The notes below the pieces were generated by a model. The model was not told the DNA's origin. It searched no databases and saw only the letters and a list, made by a program, of their open reading frames with translations. Below, in pieces: positions 1 to 8,941 of a DNA stretch of 64,000 bases. Origin of the DNA: Helicobacter pylori (GTDB taxonomy: Bacteria > Campylobacterota > Campylobacteria > Campylobacterales > Helicobacteraceae); NCBI GenBank assembly GCA_008032935.1, contig CP032039.1, forward strand, positions 806,001-870,000, written 5' to 3'. The position numbers were made by a program, and so were the translations under genes. The first letter of the stretch is position 1; every line of letters begins with the position of its first letter.

Positions 1-700
1 TGTCTAAATTAAAGGGCGTGAGCGAGCCTGAGTTGAAGCGAAAAATCATCGGCGAAACCTTTATTGAAGTGTTTGAAAAAGAAGCCAAAAAGCACCATTT
101 AAAAGGCAAAATTGAATTTTTAGCCCAAGGCACTTTATACCCTGATGTGATTGAATCTGTGAGCGTTAAAGGGCCTTCAAAAGTGATCAAAACCCACCAT
201 AATGTGGGCGGACTGCCTGAATGGATGGATTTTAAACTCATAGAGCCTTTAAGGGAATTGTTTAAAGATGAGGTGCGCTTACTGGGTAAAGAATTGGGCG
301 TTAGCCAGGATTTTTTAATGCGCCACCCCTTTCCAGGGCCTGGGCTTGCTGTAAGGATTTTAGGCGAAGTCAGTGAGAGTAAGATCAAACGCTTGCAAGA
401 AGCGGATTTTATTTTTATAGAGGAACTTAAAAAAGCCAATTTGTATGACAAGGTTTGGCAAGCTTTTTGCGTTCTGTTGAATGTCAATTCTGTGGGGGTT
501 ATGGGGATAACCGCACTTATGAAAACGCTATTTGCTTAAGGGCAGTAAATGCGAGCGATGGCATGACAGCGAGCTTTTCATTTTTAGAGCATTCTTTTTT
601 AGAAAAGGTTTCTAACCGCATCACTAATGAAGTGAATGGTATCAATAGGGTGGTGTATGATATTACCTCTAAGCCGCCAGGAACGATTGAATGGGAATGA
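1..700 (+). pseudogene. guaA: GMP synthase (guaA), 3' part, frameshifted
   Basis: The window opens inside the gene for the glutamine-hydrolysing GMP synthase, which converts XMP to GMP. The reading frame is open from base 3 and shows the PP-ATPase C-terminal region, including [16 protein letters not shown] and HPFPGPGL, which are hallmarks of the dimerisation domain. At the run of four G at 503-506 the frame breaks; adding one G gives VGVMGDNRTYE followed by the expected C-terminus ending KPPGTIEWE at 698-700. As read, the first frame stops at 539 and loses the last part of the dimerisation domain. Identity is firm. Whether the missing G is a true mutation or an assembly error is open, since other core genes here show the same type of break. 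Confidence 0.9.
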
Positions 701-784
701 TTATCTTAAAAAATAGCGCTAAAAGTGGGATTTTTTGGGTAAGATTAGGAATTGATTTTAAAGAAAAAGAAAGAAAGGAATTTA

Positions 785-1534
785 ATGAAAAAAGGTAGTT
801 TGGCAATCGTTTTAGGATCGTTACTAGCAAGTGGGGCGTTTTATACGGCTCTAGCTGATGGAATGCCTGCAAAGCAGCAGCATAATAATATGGGTGAGTC
901 CGTGGATTTGCATTTCCACTATCCTATTAAAGGCAAGCAAGAGCCTAAAAACGGCCATTTAGTTGTCTTAATCGATCCTAAGATAGAGGCTAATAAAGTT
1001 ATCCCTGAAAATTATCAAAAAGAGTTTGAGAAGTCTTTATTCCTCCAATTGAGCAGTTTTTTAGAGAGAAAAGGCTATAGCGTTTCGCAATTTAAAGATG
1101 TTAGTGAAATCCCTCAAGACATCAAAGAAAAAGCGTTGCTCGTTTTACGCATGGATGGGAATGTGGCTATCTTAGAAGATATTGTAGAAGAGAGCGATGC
1201 GCTTAGCGAAGAAAGAGTTATAGATATGTCTTCAGGGTATTTGAACTTGAATTTTGTTGAGCCAAAAAGTGAAGATATCATCCATAGTTTTGGTATTGAT
1301 GTTTCAAAGATTAAGGCTGTGATTGAAAGAGTGGAATTGCGGCGCACCAATTCTGGAGGTTTTGTCCCCAAAACTTTTGTGCATAGGATTAAGGAAACCG
1401 ACCATGACCAAGCCATTAGAAAAATCATGAATCAAGCTTATCACAAAGTGATGGTGCAGATCACCAAAGAGTTAAGCAAAAAACACATGGAACATTATGA
1501 AAAAGTTTCTAGTGAAATGAAAAAACGAAAGTAG
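785..1534 (+). CDS. hpaA2: HpaA-family lipoprotein-like surface protein (hpaA2)
   Basis: A 249-residue member of the Helicobacter HpaA (neuraminyllactose-binding haemagglutinin, flagellar sheath adhesin) family, probably the locus known as HP0410. The start at 785 is chosen over 752 because AAAGGAA lies just before it and the protein then opens with a lysine pair and a hydrophobic signal segment (residues 4-20). The family region around residues 30-200 includes HFHYPIKG and LVVLIDP. The lysine-rich C-terminus contains KELSKKHMEH. I see no clear lipobox cysteine near the end of the signal segment, so lipid attachment is doubtful. It follows guaA by about 84 bases and precedes a hairpin terminator. 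Sialic acid binding is a family label and is not shown here. Confidence 0.85.
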   Translation: MKKGSLAIVLGSLLASGAFYTALADGMPAKQQHNNMGESVDLHFHYPIKGKQEPKNGHLVVLIDPKIEANKVIPENYQKEFEKSLFLQLSSFLERKGYSVSQFKDVSEIPQDIKEKALLVLRMDGNVAILEDIVEESDALSEERVIDMSSGYLNLNFVEPKSEDIIHSFGIDVSKIKAVIERVELRRTNSGGFVPKTFVHRIKETDHDQAIRKIMNQAYHKVMVQITKELSKKHMEHYEKVSSEMKKRK

Positions 1535-1632
1535 TTTTTAAGAAACGAAAAGTTTAAAAATCCTTTAGAGCTGTTTTTAAAAAAGTAGCTTTTTAAAAGG
1601 GTGGGGGAGTTGGAATTAATACAATTTTTGAG

Positions 1633-1660
1633 TGCCGCTTTTGATTTTAGCGGCATTTTT
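1633..1660 (+). terminator. Rho-independent terminator after hpaA2
   Basis: Inverted arms TGCCGCT and TAGCGGCA enclose a short T-rich loop and are followed by five T. It lies about 100 bases after the hpaA2 stop and before the tRNA cluster. Confidence 0.65.
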
Positions 1661-1719
1661 GAAAAATTACGCTCAAAAATTAGAAAATTCAGCTATAATA
1701 ATGCTTCATGTGAAAATTT

Positions 1720-1797
1720 CGGGGCGTAGCGCAGTCTGGTTAGCGCACTTGGTTTGGGACCAAGGGGTCGAAGGTTCGAATCCTTTCGCCCCGACCA
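1720..1797 (+). tRNA. tRNA-Pro (anticodon TGG)
   Basis: The acceptor stem CGGGGCG pairs with CGCCCCG, the T-arm contains GGTTCGAATCC, and the 3' CCA is encoded. The anticodon loop TTTGGGA gives TGG. It is the first of four tRNAs in a tight cluster. Confidence 0.95.
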
Positions 1798-1863
1798 CTT
1801 TTTTACATAATTTATTGTTCTGTTTAAGATTCTTTGGTAGAATATCGCTTCCTTTCATTGAAT

Positions 1864-1941
1864 GGTGGGAGTAGCTCAGTCGGTTAGAGCATCAGATTGT
1901 GGTCCTGAGGGTCGTGGGTTCAATTCCCATCTTCCACCCCA
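1864..1941 (+). tRNA. tRNA-His (anticodon GTG)
   Basis: The acceptor GTGGGAG pairs with CTTCCAC. A G at 1864 faces the C discriminator, which is the G-1 identity element of tRNA-His. The anticodon loop contains GTG and CCA is encoded. It is second in the cluster. Confidence 0.95.
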
Positions 1942-2000
1942 TCTCATAAAATAAGCGTTTTACCGAGTTTATGTTAGTCATTCCTTTATTTGAATTGTAA

Positions 2001-2077
2001 GCGTTCGTAGCTCAATTGGATAGAGCACCAGACTTCGGATCTGGGGGTTAGGGGTTCGACTCCCTTCGGGCGTACCA
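2001..2077 (+). tRNA. tRNA-Arg (anticodon TCG)
   Basis: The acceptor GCGTTCG pairs with CGGGCGT through several G-T pairs. The anticodon stem CCAGA/TCTGG holds the loop CTTCGGA, giving TCG, and the gene ends in CCA. It is third in the cluster. Confidence 0.93.
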
Positions 2078-2099
2078 CCTAACATTAATACCATTCAAT

Positions 2100-2176
2100 G
2101 CGCTTGTAGCTCAGCTGGATAGAGCAACAGCCTTCTAAGCCGTAGGTCGCAGGTTCGAGTCCTGCCAAGCGCACCA
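2100..2176 (+). tRNA. tRNA-Arg (anticodon TCT)
   Basis: The acceptor GCGCTTG pairs perfectly with CAAGCGC and CCA is encoded. The anticodon loop CTTCTAA gives TCT. The anticodon stem ACAGC/GCCGT has one A-C mismatch in the middle. It is last in the cluster. Confidence 0.93.
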
Positions 2177-2202
2177 CTTTTGACATTCTTTAAAGAGGAG
2201 TT

Positions 2203-2301
2203 ATGGATTCTTTAGAGTGGGGATTACTCATTTTCTTAATTCTTGTTTTTCTTATAGGCATAGGGTACTACATCTTTATGGTTTTTTCTTCTAAAGATTG
2301 A
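2203..2301 (+). CDS. 32-aa single-membrane-span small protein
   Basis: A short reading frame starts 26 bases after the last tRNA, with AGAGGAG two bases before the ATG. The 32-residue product is MDSLEWG, then a hydrophobic stretch rich in I, L, F and G (about residues 8-28), then a polar tail ending FSSKD. That is the shape of a one-pass membrane peptide. The close strong ribosome site and its position at the end of a tRNA transcript suggest it may be translated. I do not recognise a family, and the tight spacing of the ribosome site is a weakness. Confidence 0.5.
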   Translation: MDSLEWGLLIFLILVFLIGIGYYIFMVFSSKD

Positions 2302-2343
2302 TCATCAAAATAGCCTAATTACAAGTGGTAGGGTTGGAAACTC

Positions 2344-2463
2344 CTAAAACACAAATCTTGCATGAAAAAATTCAATAAAAGCGGTTATAAAAACATAAAA
2401 AGTGAAACATGTAATAAGAATAAAAGACATGCACATTATCCGTGACTTTATCGCACCGAACAT
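2344..2463 (-). CDS. 39-aa hydrophobic peptide, candidate type I toxin
   Basis: On the minus strand an ATG at 2463 opens a 39-residue frame. It begins MFGAIKSRIM, has a hydrophobic centre (about residues 10-32) and ends HARFVF. The frame lies between perfect 11-bp inverted repeats (ACAAATCTTGC at 2351-2361 and its complement at 2520-2530), which would pair the 5' and 3' ends of a minus-strand RNA. A -10-like TACAAT or TAAAAT lies just upstream of 2530 on that strand. Pairing of mRNA ends around a short hydrophobic peptide is a known design of H. pylori AapA-type toxins. No clear ribosome site is visible, and the peptide is not an AapA sequence I know. Confidence 0.4.
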   Translation of the reverse strand: MFGAIKSRIMCMSFILITCFTFYVFITAFIEFFHARFVF

Positions 2464-2569
2464 GGAAAGCTTTTTGACTACGGCCTGTGCGAAATCCTGC
2501 TATAAAAATATTAAATAAAGCAAGATTTGTTAAAAATTAAGGCTGTATTTTAATTGTAAAATGTAAAAA

Positions 2570-2664
2570 TACTCAAAGCATCGCATCAAGCGATGTAGCG
2601 ATCTAAAAAGAGGCTCACAATTGAGCTAAAGCCCGCTTTTTAGGGATAAATAAAAAGCGTTTTC
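2570..2664 (+). ncRNA. Candidate structured small RNA with three hairpins
   Basis: A -10-like TAAAAT (2557-2562) is followed by three hairpins: CATCGC/GCGATG (2579-2595), GCTCA/TGAGC, and CGCTTTTT/AAAAAGCG (2634-2659). The last runs into four T, like a terminator. No reading frame of note crosses it. It could instead be the end of an IS200/IS605-type element, since from memory strain 26695 carries IS605 near this place. Confidence 0.35.
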
Positions 2665-2710
2665 AAATTGCATGGGTAACTTTATGGGGTGGAGCGTTTC
2701 TAATTTTTGG

Positions 2711-2716
2711 TATAAT
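2711..2716 (+). promoter_or_regulatory. -10 box upstream of mscS
   Basis: A perfect TATAAT preceded by TTTTTGG lies about 48 bases before the mscS start and fits the housekeeping promoter pattern of this species, which relies mainly on the -10 box. Confidence 0.6.
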
Positions 2717-2763
2717 CGCTAGAAATTGTGAGAAAATTTTATCTTGTTTGAGTGGGGTTTCGC

Positions 2764-4634
2764 ATGCGTTTATTGTTGTGGTGGGTATTGGTGTTATCGC
2801 TCTTTTTAAATCCTTTGAGAGCGGTTGAAGAGCATGAAACAGATGCGGTGGATTTGTTTTTGATTTTCAATCAAATCAACCAGCTCAATCAAGTCATTGA
2901 AACTTACAAAAAAAACCCTGAAAGAAGCGCTGAAGTCTCTCTGTATAACACCCAAAAGAATGATTTGATTAAAAGTTTGACTTCTAAAGTGTTGAATGAA
3001 AGGGATAAGATCGGGATTGATATAAACCAAAATTTAAAAGAGCAGGAAAAAATCAAAAAGCGTTTGTCTAAAAGCATTAAGGGCGATGATTTCTACACTT
3101 TCATGAAAGATAGATTGTCTTTAGATATTTTGTTGATAGATGAAATTTTGTATCGTTTTATAGATAAAATCAGGAGCAGTATTGATATTTTTAGCGAACA
3201 AAAAGATGTAGAAAGTATCAGCGATGCTTTCCTTTTGCGTTTAGGGCAATTCAAACTCTACACTTTCCCTAAAAATTTAGACAATGTCAAAATGCATGAA
3301 TTAGAGCAGATGTTTAGCGATTATGAATTGCGTTTGAACACTTACACTGAAGTCTTGCGTTACATTAAAAACCACCCTAAAGAAGTGCTTCCTAAAAACT
3401 TGATCATGGAAGTGAATATGGATTTTGTGTTAAACAAAATCAGTAAGGTTTTGCCTTTCACAACCCATAGCTTGCAAGTGAGTAAAATCGTGCTGGCTTT
3501 GACGATTTTAGCCTTATTGCTGGGTTTAAGGAAGTTGATCACTTGGCTTTTAGCCTTATTGTTAGATCGTATTTTTGAAATCATGCAGCGCAATAAAACA
3601 ATGCATGTCAATGTGCAAAAGAGCATTGTTTCGCCCGTTTCTGTCTTTTTAGCCCTATTTAGTTGCGATATAGCTTTAGATATTTTCTACTACCCTAACG
3701 CATCGCCCCCTAAAGTTTCTATGTGGGTGGGCGCAGTGTATATCATGCTTTTAGCATGGTTAGTGATAGCGCTTTTTAAAGGCTATGGGGAAGCGTTAGT
3801 TACGAATATGGCTACCAAAAGCACGCACAATTTTAGAAAAGAAGTGATCAACTTGATTTTAAAAGTCATGTATTTTTTGATCTTTATTGTCACGCTTTTA
3901 GGGGTTTTGAAACAACTGGGGTTTAACGTTTCAGCCATCATCGCTTCTTTAGGGATTGGGGGGTTAGCGGTGGCTTTGGCGGTTAAAGATGTGTTGGCGA
4001 ATTTTTTTGCTTCCGTCATTTTATTGTTAGACAATTCGTTTTCTCAAGGGGATTGGATCGTGTGCGGTGAAGTGGAGGGAACGGTGGTGGAAATGGGGTT
4101 AAGACGCACCACGATCAGAGCCTTTGATAACGCTCTTTTGTCCGTGCCTAATTCAGAGTTAGCCGGAAAACCCATCAGGAATTGGAGCCGGCGTAAAGTG
4201 GGAAGGCGTATTAAAATGGAAATAGGCTTAACCTATAGCTCCAGTCAAAGCGCTTTACAGCTTTGCGTGAAAGACATTAAAGAAATGCTAGAAAACCACC
4301 CTAAAATCGCCAATGGAGCCGATAGTGCTTTGCAAAACGCGAGCGATTACCGCTACATGTTTAAAAAAGATATTGTTTCTATTGATGATTTTTTAGGGTA
4401 TAAAAACAATCTGTTTGTCTTTTTAGATCAGTTTGCGGACAGCTCTATTAATATTTTAGTGTATTGCTTTTCTAAAACAGTGGTTTGGGAAGAGTGGCTA
4501 GAAGTCAAAGAAGACGTGATGCTAAAATCATGGGGATTGTAGAAAAGCACCATTTGAGTTTTGCTTTCCCATCACAGAGTTTGTATGTGGAGAGTTTGCC
4601 AGAAGTTAGCCTGAAAGAAGGGGCTAAAATCTAA
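2764..4634 (+). pseudogene. mscS: Large MscS-family mechanosensitive channel, C-terminal frameshift
   Basis: A large MscS-type channel, probably HP0415. It has a signal peptide (residues 1-20), a long periplasmic region to about residue 230, several membrane spans (about 240-420), and the MscS core. The core shows the glycine/alanine-rich pore helix SLGIGGLAVALAVKDVLANF followed by GDWI, VEGTVVEMG and VPNSELAG. I start at the ATG 2764, not the GTG 2752, because the signal peptide then begins with MRLLLWW. At A4 (4524-4527) the frame stops early at 4542; adding one A continues it as GIVEKHHLSFAFPSQ to a stop at 4632-4634, three bases from cfa on the other strand, giving 623 residues. The loss is only the last ~30 residues, so the protein may still work. 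Confidence 0.85.
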
Positions 4635-4636
4635 AA

Positions 4637-5806
4637 TTATTGGTAGATGTATTCTTTGGTTAAGGGGAAAGTGTTATCCACGCTGTTGGTTAAAAGCAAT
4701 TGGAATAAATCCGCGCTCCCCACCCTGAAAGCCGATGCGCAAGTCCTTAAATACAGATCCCACATGCGGATAAATCTTTCGTCATAGCCGAGTCTTTTCA
4801 CTTTATCTAGATTGTGGTTGAAGTTGTCTCGCCAAATGTCTAAAGTCTTGGCGTAATGGATGCGTAAGCTTTCAGCCATGAGCAAGTGGAAGTCGCATTC
4901 GCTCATCACGCTCATCACTTCTCTTAAAGAGGGCAAGTAGCCACCCGGAAAAATGTATTTATCCACCCATGCGTTAGTCTTGCCTTCAAAACAGCATAAA
5001 ATGGAGTGGAGCAAAAACATCCCGCCCGTTTTCAACACTTCTTTAACTTTTTTGAAATAAAAGGGCAAATTATCCTTACCCACATGCTCAAACATGCCCA
5101 CGCTCACCACTTTATCAAAGCGGTACAACCGCCCGTCTAAATCCTGATAATTCAATAATTTGATCGTTACTTTATCCTCTAACCCTAACTCTTGGACTCG
5201 TTTGTTAGCCTGTTTGTATTGCTCGCTAGAAATGGTGATCCCCATCACTTCCGCCCCGTATTCTTGCGCGGCTTTTATGGAGAGATAGCCCCAACCACAG
5301 CCTATATCCAGCAGTTTTTCGCCAGGCTTTAGGTGGAGCTTCTTTAAAGTGTGATCTAATTTTTGGAGCTGGGCGGCATGGAGGGTGTCATCGTCTTTTT
5401 TGAAATACGCGCATGAATAACTTAAGGTTTCATCCAGCCAGATAGAATAAAAGTCATTCCCTAGATCGTAATGTTTAGAAATGTTGGAGCTTTCTTTGAT
5501 GGGCTTTTGGATAGCTTTAGCGTTGTCATGTTTGTGCAAATGCTCATAATTGGTTTGCAAATACAAAGAATGCATCACCTCATCCATAGAGCCTTCAATA
5601 TCAATCACGCCGTCCATATAAGCCTCAGCGATCGTTAAAGACATGTCTTTTTTAATATCGCTAAATTTCAGGGGACGATGGATTTTAAGGGTGAATTTAG
5701 GCGAATGTTCGCCATTCCTATAAACGCTATTATCCCAAAAAACGACCTGATAATCGCCGTTTTTCCACTGCTTGAACATGCTTTTGAGCAAAAATTTTGA
5801 AATCAT
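4637..5806 (-). CDS. cfa: Cyclopropane-fatty-acyl-phospholipid synthase
   Basis: This enzyme methylenates unsaturated membrane lipids with S-adenosylmethionine to make cyclopropane fatty acids, the typical C19 cyclopropane of H. pylori. The protein shows the family signature around FYSIWLDETLSYSCAYF, the SAM-binding motif LLDIGCGWGY, and GMFEHVG. The start at 5806 gives 389 residues and is preceded by AAGGA at the right distance; the longer frame from 5833 lacks that. A TATAAT box on the minus strand at 5848-5853 probably drives it. It is convergent with mscS and divergent from metG. Confidence 0.93.
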   Translation of the reverse strand: MISKFLLKSMFKQWKNGDYQVVFWDNSVYRNGEHSPKFTLKIHRPLKFSDIKKDMSLTIAEAYMDGVIDIEGSMDEVMHSLYLQTNYEHLHKHDNAKAIQKPIKESSNISKHYDLGNDFYSIWLDETLSYSCAYFKKDDDTLHAAQLQKLDHTLKKLHLKPGEKLLDIGCGWGYLSIKAAQEYGAEVMGITISSEQYKQANKRVQELGLEDKVTIKLLNYQDLDGRLYRFDKVVSVGMFEHVGKDNLPFYFKKVKEVLKTGGMFLLHSILCCFEGKTNAWVDKYIFPGGYLPSLREVMSVMSECDFHLLMAESLRIHYAKTLDIWRDNFNHNLDKVKRLGYDERFIRMWDLYLRTCASAFRVGSADLFQLLLTNSVDNTFPLTKEYIYQ

Positions 5807-5847
5807 CTGTAATTCCTTGAACTCATTTTTCAATTTTTTGAGCGTTA

Positions 5848-5853
5848 ATTATA
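5848..5853 (-). promoter_or_regulatory. -10 box for cfa
   Basis: Read on the minus strand this is TATAAT, about 42 bases before the cfa start, which would give a leader of roughly 35 bases. Confidence 0.6.
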
Positions 5854-5974
5854 ATGAATTTTAAGCTAAAAACACCCCACAAATAAGCATAAATTCAACC
5901 TCTATTCTCTAAATTTTTAAAAGCATGTTAAAATTAAGAGACTTAAACAAATTTAAGGTAACACGATTATAAAG

Positions 5975-7918
5975 ATGCAAAAATCACTGATCACAACCCC
6001 CATTTATTATGTGAATGACATCCCTCATATTGGCCATGCTTATACGACTTTGATTGCGGATACTTTAAAGAAGTATTACACGCTTCAAGGCGAAGAAGTC
6101 TTTTTTTTAACCGGCACCGATGAGCATGGGCAAAAGATTGAACAAAGTGCGAGGCTTAGGAATCAAAGCCCTAAAGCTTACGCTGATAGCATTAGCGCGA
6201 TTTTTAAAAACCAGTGGGATTTTTTCAATTTGGATTATGATGGTTTTATCCGCACCACAGACAGCGAGCATCAAAAATGCGTGCAAAACGCCTTTGAAAT
6301 CATGTTTGAAAAAGGGGATATTTATAAAGGCGCTTATAGTGGGTATTATTGCGTGAGCTGTGAGAGTTATTGTGCGATTTCTAAAGCGGACAACACGAGT
6401 GATAAAGTCCTATGCCCTGATTGCTTGAGAGAAACCACGCTTTTAGAAGAAGAGAGTTATTTTTTTAAATTGAGCGCGTATGAAAAGCCTTTATTGGAGT
6501 TTTACGCTAAAAACCCTGAAGCGATTTTGCCTATTTATCGTAAAAATGAGGTAACTTCTTTTATTGAGCAGGGTTTATTGGATCTGTCTATCACGCGCAC
6601 GAGCTTTGAATGGGGCATTCCTTTGCCTAAAAAAATGAACGATCCTAAACATGTGGTGTATGTTTGGTTGGACGCTTTATTGAATTATGCGAGCGCGTTA
6701 GGGTATTTGAATGGTTTAGACAATAAAATGGCGCATTTTGAATGCGCTAGGCATATTGTGGGTAAGGATATTTTGCGCTTCCATGCCATTTATTGGCCAG
6801 CTTTTTTGATGAGTTTGAATCTGCCTTTATTCAAACAGCTTTGCGTGCATGGGTGGTGGACGATAGAGGGCGTGAAAATGAGTAAGAGCTTGGGTAATGT
6901 TTTAGACGCTCAAAAAATCGCTATGGAATATGGGATTGAAGAATTGCGCTATTTTTTATTGCGTGAGGTGCCTTTTGGGCAAGATGGGGATTTTTCTAAA
7001 AAAGCGTTAACAGAAAGGATTAATGCGAATTTGAATAACGATTTGGGGAATTTGCTGAACCGCTTGCTAGGCATGGCTAAAAAATATTTCAATTATTCTC
7101 TAAAAAGCGACAAAATCACCGCTTATTATCCTAAAGAGCTAGAAAAAGCGCATCAAATCTTGGATAACGCTAATTCTTTTGTGCCTAAAATGCAATTGCA
7201 TAAAGCTTTAGAGGAATTGTTTAACGTTTATGATTTTTTAAACAAACTCATCGCTAAAGAAGAGCCATGGGTTTTGCACAAAAACAACGAATCAGAAAAA
7301 CTAGAAGCCTTATTGAGTTTGATCGCAAACGCGCTGTTACAATCAAGCTTTTTACTTTATGCGTTCATGCCAAAGAGCGCGGCTAAATTAGCGAGCGCTT
7401 TTCGTGTAGAAATCACGCCCAATAATTACGAACGCTTTTTTAAAGCTAAAAAATTACAAGATATGGTTTTACAAGACACCGAACCTTTATTTTCCAAAAT
7501 AGAGAAAATTGAAAAGACTGAAAAAGGGGAGGAAGCCCCAGCAGAAAAAGCAGAAAAAAAAGAAAAAGAAAAAGCCCCACTAAAACAAGAAAATTATATC
7601 AACATTGAGGATTTCAAAAAAGTAGAGATCAAAGTGGGGCTTATCAAGGAGGCTCAAAGGATTGAAAAGTCCAATAAATTACTGCGCTTAAAAGTGGATT
7701 TAGGCGAAAATCGTTTGAGGCAAATCATCTCAGGGATCGCTTTGGATTATGAGCCTGAAAGCTTGGTGGGGCAAATGGTGTGCGTGGTGGCTAATTTAAA
7801 GCCTGCAAAGCTTATGGGCGAAATGAGTGAGGGCATGATTTTAGCGGTGCGAGATAATGATAATCTGGCTTTAATCAGCCCTACCAGAGAAAAAATCGCA
7901 GGAAGTTTGATCAGTTAA
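5975..7918 (+). CDS. metG: Methionyl-tRNA synthetase
   Basis: Class I aminoacyl-tRNA synthetase that charges tRNA-Met in the cytoplasm. Visible parts: the HIGH signature (residues 18-21) in PHIGHAYTT; a zinc knuckle with two cysteine pairs (CVSC and CPDC) near residues 127-145; KMSKS at about residue 305; an anticodon-binding helical domain; a charged linker rich in K and E (about 510-540); and a C-terminal tRNA-binding OB fold (about 550-647) with KVEIKVG and GMILAV. At 647 residues it is full length. The next gene starts directly after its stop, so the two are probably co-transcribed with the genes that follow. Confidence 0.95.
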   Translation: MQKSLITTPIYYVNDIPHIGHAYTTLIADTLKKYYTLQGEEVFFLTGTDEHGQKIEQSARLRNQSPKAYADSISAIFKNQWDFFNLDYDGFIRTTDSEHQKCVQNAFEIMFEKGDIYKGAYSGYYCVSCESYCAISKADNTSDKVLCPDCLRETTLLEEESYFFKLSAYEKPLLEFYAKNPEAILPIYRKNEVTSFIEQGLLDLSITRTSFEWGIPLPKKMNDPKHVVYVWLDALLNYASALGYLNGLDNKMAHFECARHIVGKDILRFHAIYWPAFLMSLNLPLFKQLCVHGWWTIEGVKMSKSLGNVLDAQKIAMEYGIEELRYFLLREVPFGQDGDFSKKALTERINANLNNDLGNLLNRLLGMAKKYFNYSLKSDKITAYYPKELEKAHQILDNANSFVPKMQLHKALEELFNVYDFLNKLIAKEEPWVLHKNNESEKLEALLSLIANALLQSSFLLYAFMPKSAAKLASAFRVEITPNNYERFFKAKKLQDMVLQDTEPLFSKIEKIEKTEKGEEAPAEKAEKKEKEKAPLKQENYINIEDFKKVEIKVGLIKEAQRIEKSNKLLRLKVDLGENRLRQIISGIALDYEPESLVGQMVCVVANLKPAKLMGEMSEGMILAVRDNDNLALISPTREKIAGSLIS

Positions 7919-8941
7919 ATGCGATTAGGGGTGAATGAAGCCGTAGAGTTGAGTTTGGGCGAATTGCAAAACACGCCCTCAATCAGCTATTTTAATTCTA
8001 TTGTTTTGTCTTTAAACAAAGTCCAAAAAGGCTCTTTATTTGCCGCTAAAGATCATGCTCTCATTCCTAAAGCTTTAGAGTTAGGGGCTTATGGGATCTT
8101 ATACACAGGAGAATATCCTTTAAGTGATAGGGATGTGGCATGGATCAAGCTTAAAGATATAGAGCATTCTTTGAACCATTTGTTTAAATTTTGTTTGTTG
8201 GATGAGCGCGTGGTCGGGGTGCTGTTAGGCCCTATAGAATTAGAGATCGCTTCTAAAATCATCGTGAGCGAATTTGTGTGGTGCTTGAAAGAGAGCCTTG
8301 AAGATTTATTCATTATAGAGGGGTGTAAAATAGCCTTTTTTGATAAATTGGAGTGGCTTCATTTGTTTTATAAGCAAGAGCACTTGAAAGAAGATTTGAA
8401 AGAAAGTCGTTTAATCATTCTCAACCAATCGTTTTTTTGCAGCACTTTAGTCTATGAAAAACAAGAATACGAATTCAAAATGCCATGCATCTTTTTAGAG
8501 CCTTTAAAAAGGGTGATTCAATTGTGCGAGAAATTACAAATTGAGTTTGATTTGAATCTTTTAGGCAAAAAAGAATACCCACTAGATCATTGCAAACCCT
8601 TTTTTGTGAATAAAAATTTAGAAATAGCCCCTTATGGCGCAACGGCAAGGGTGGTTGTCGCTGAGACTTCAAAAGAATTGTTTGAAATGATGCTTCAAAA
8701 AGCCCTTGAGACTTTATCGTGGGGGAAAATTGTCGTGTTTTGTCGTAAAAACAGCGTGGCTTTCTTTGAAAAAAATAACCCTTATTTTTACACTACTCAA
8801 AACAACTTAAAAGAGCAATTAAAAAATTTAGCGTTTAATTTCGCTTTTATTTATGGGATTAGCCCTCATCATTTAGAATCCCTTCTAAACCCCCCTTTTT
8901 TAAAAAACCCCCACGCTATGGTAAGTCATGCTCATTTGTAA
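7919..8941 (+). CDS. Conserved protein with Mur-ligase-like N-terminus
   Basis: A 340-residue protein, probably HP0418. Its ATG follows the metG stop without a gap, and its end overlaps cmoB by 14 bases, so it is translationally packed between them. The region around residues 25-75 (KVQKGSLFAAKDH, then a GAYGILYTGE stretch) resembles the UDP-binding N-terminal domain of MurE/MurF ligases, where GDLFVA and GA repeats are typical. The usual central P-loop GKTS/T is absent, so ligase activity is not expected. It could be a degenerate relative with a structural or regulatory role. The resemblance is by eye only. Confidence 0.75.
   Translation: MRLGVNEAVELSLGELQNTPSISYFNSIVLSLNKVQKGSLFAAKDHALIPKALELGAYGILYTGEYPLSDRDVAWIKLKDIEHSLNHLFKFCLLDERVVGVLLGPIELEIASKIIVSEFVWCLKESLEDLFIIEGCKIAFFDKLEWLHLFYKQEHLKEDLKESRLIILNQSFFCSTLVYEKQEYEFKMPCIFLEPLKRVIQLCEKLQIEFDLNLLGKKEYPLDHCKPFFVNKNLEIAPYGATARVVVAETSKELFEMMLQKALETLSWGKIVVFCRKNSVAFFEKNNPYFYTTQNNLKEQLKNLAFNFAFIYGISPHHLESLLNPPFLKNPHAMVSHAHL

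Noticed and set aside
1632-1874. An 80-codon frame over the tRNA-Pro gene
   Set aside because: It runs through the terminator and tRNA-Pro and is a chance frame.
2302-2763. Full IS605/IS608 transposase genes
   Set aside because: No transposase TnpA or TnpB frame is visible; only hairpins and inverted repeats are seen.
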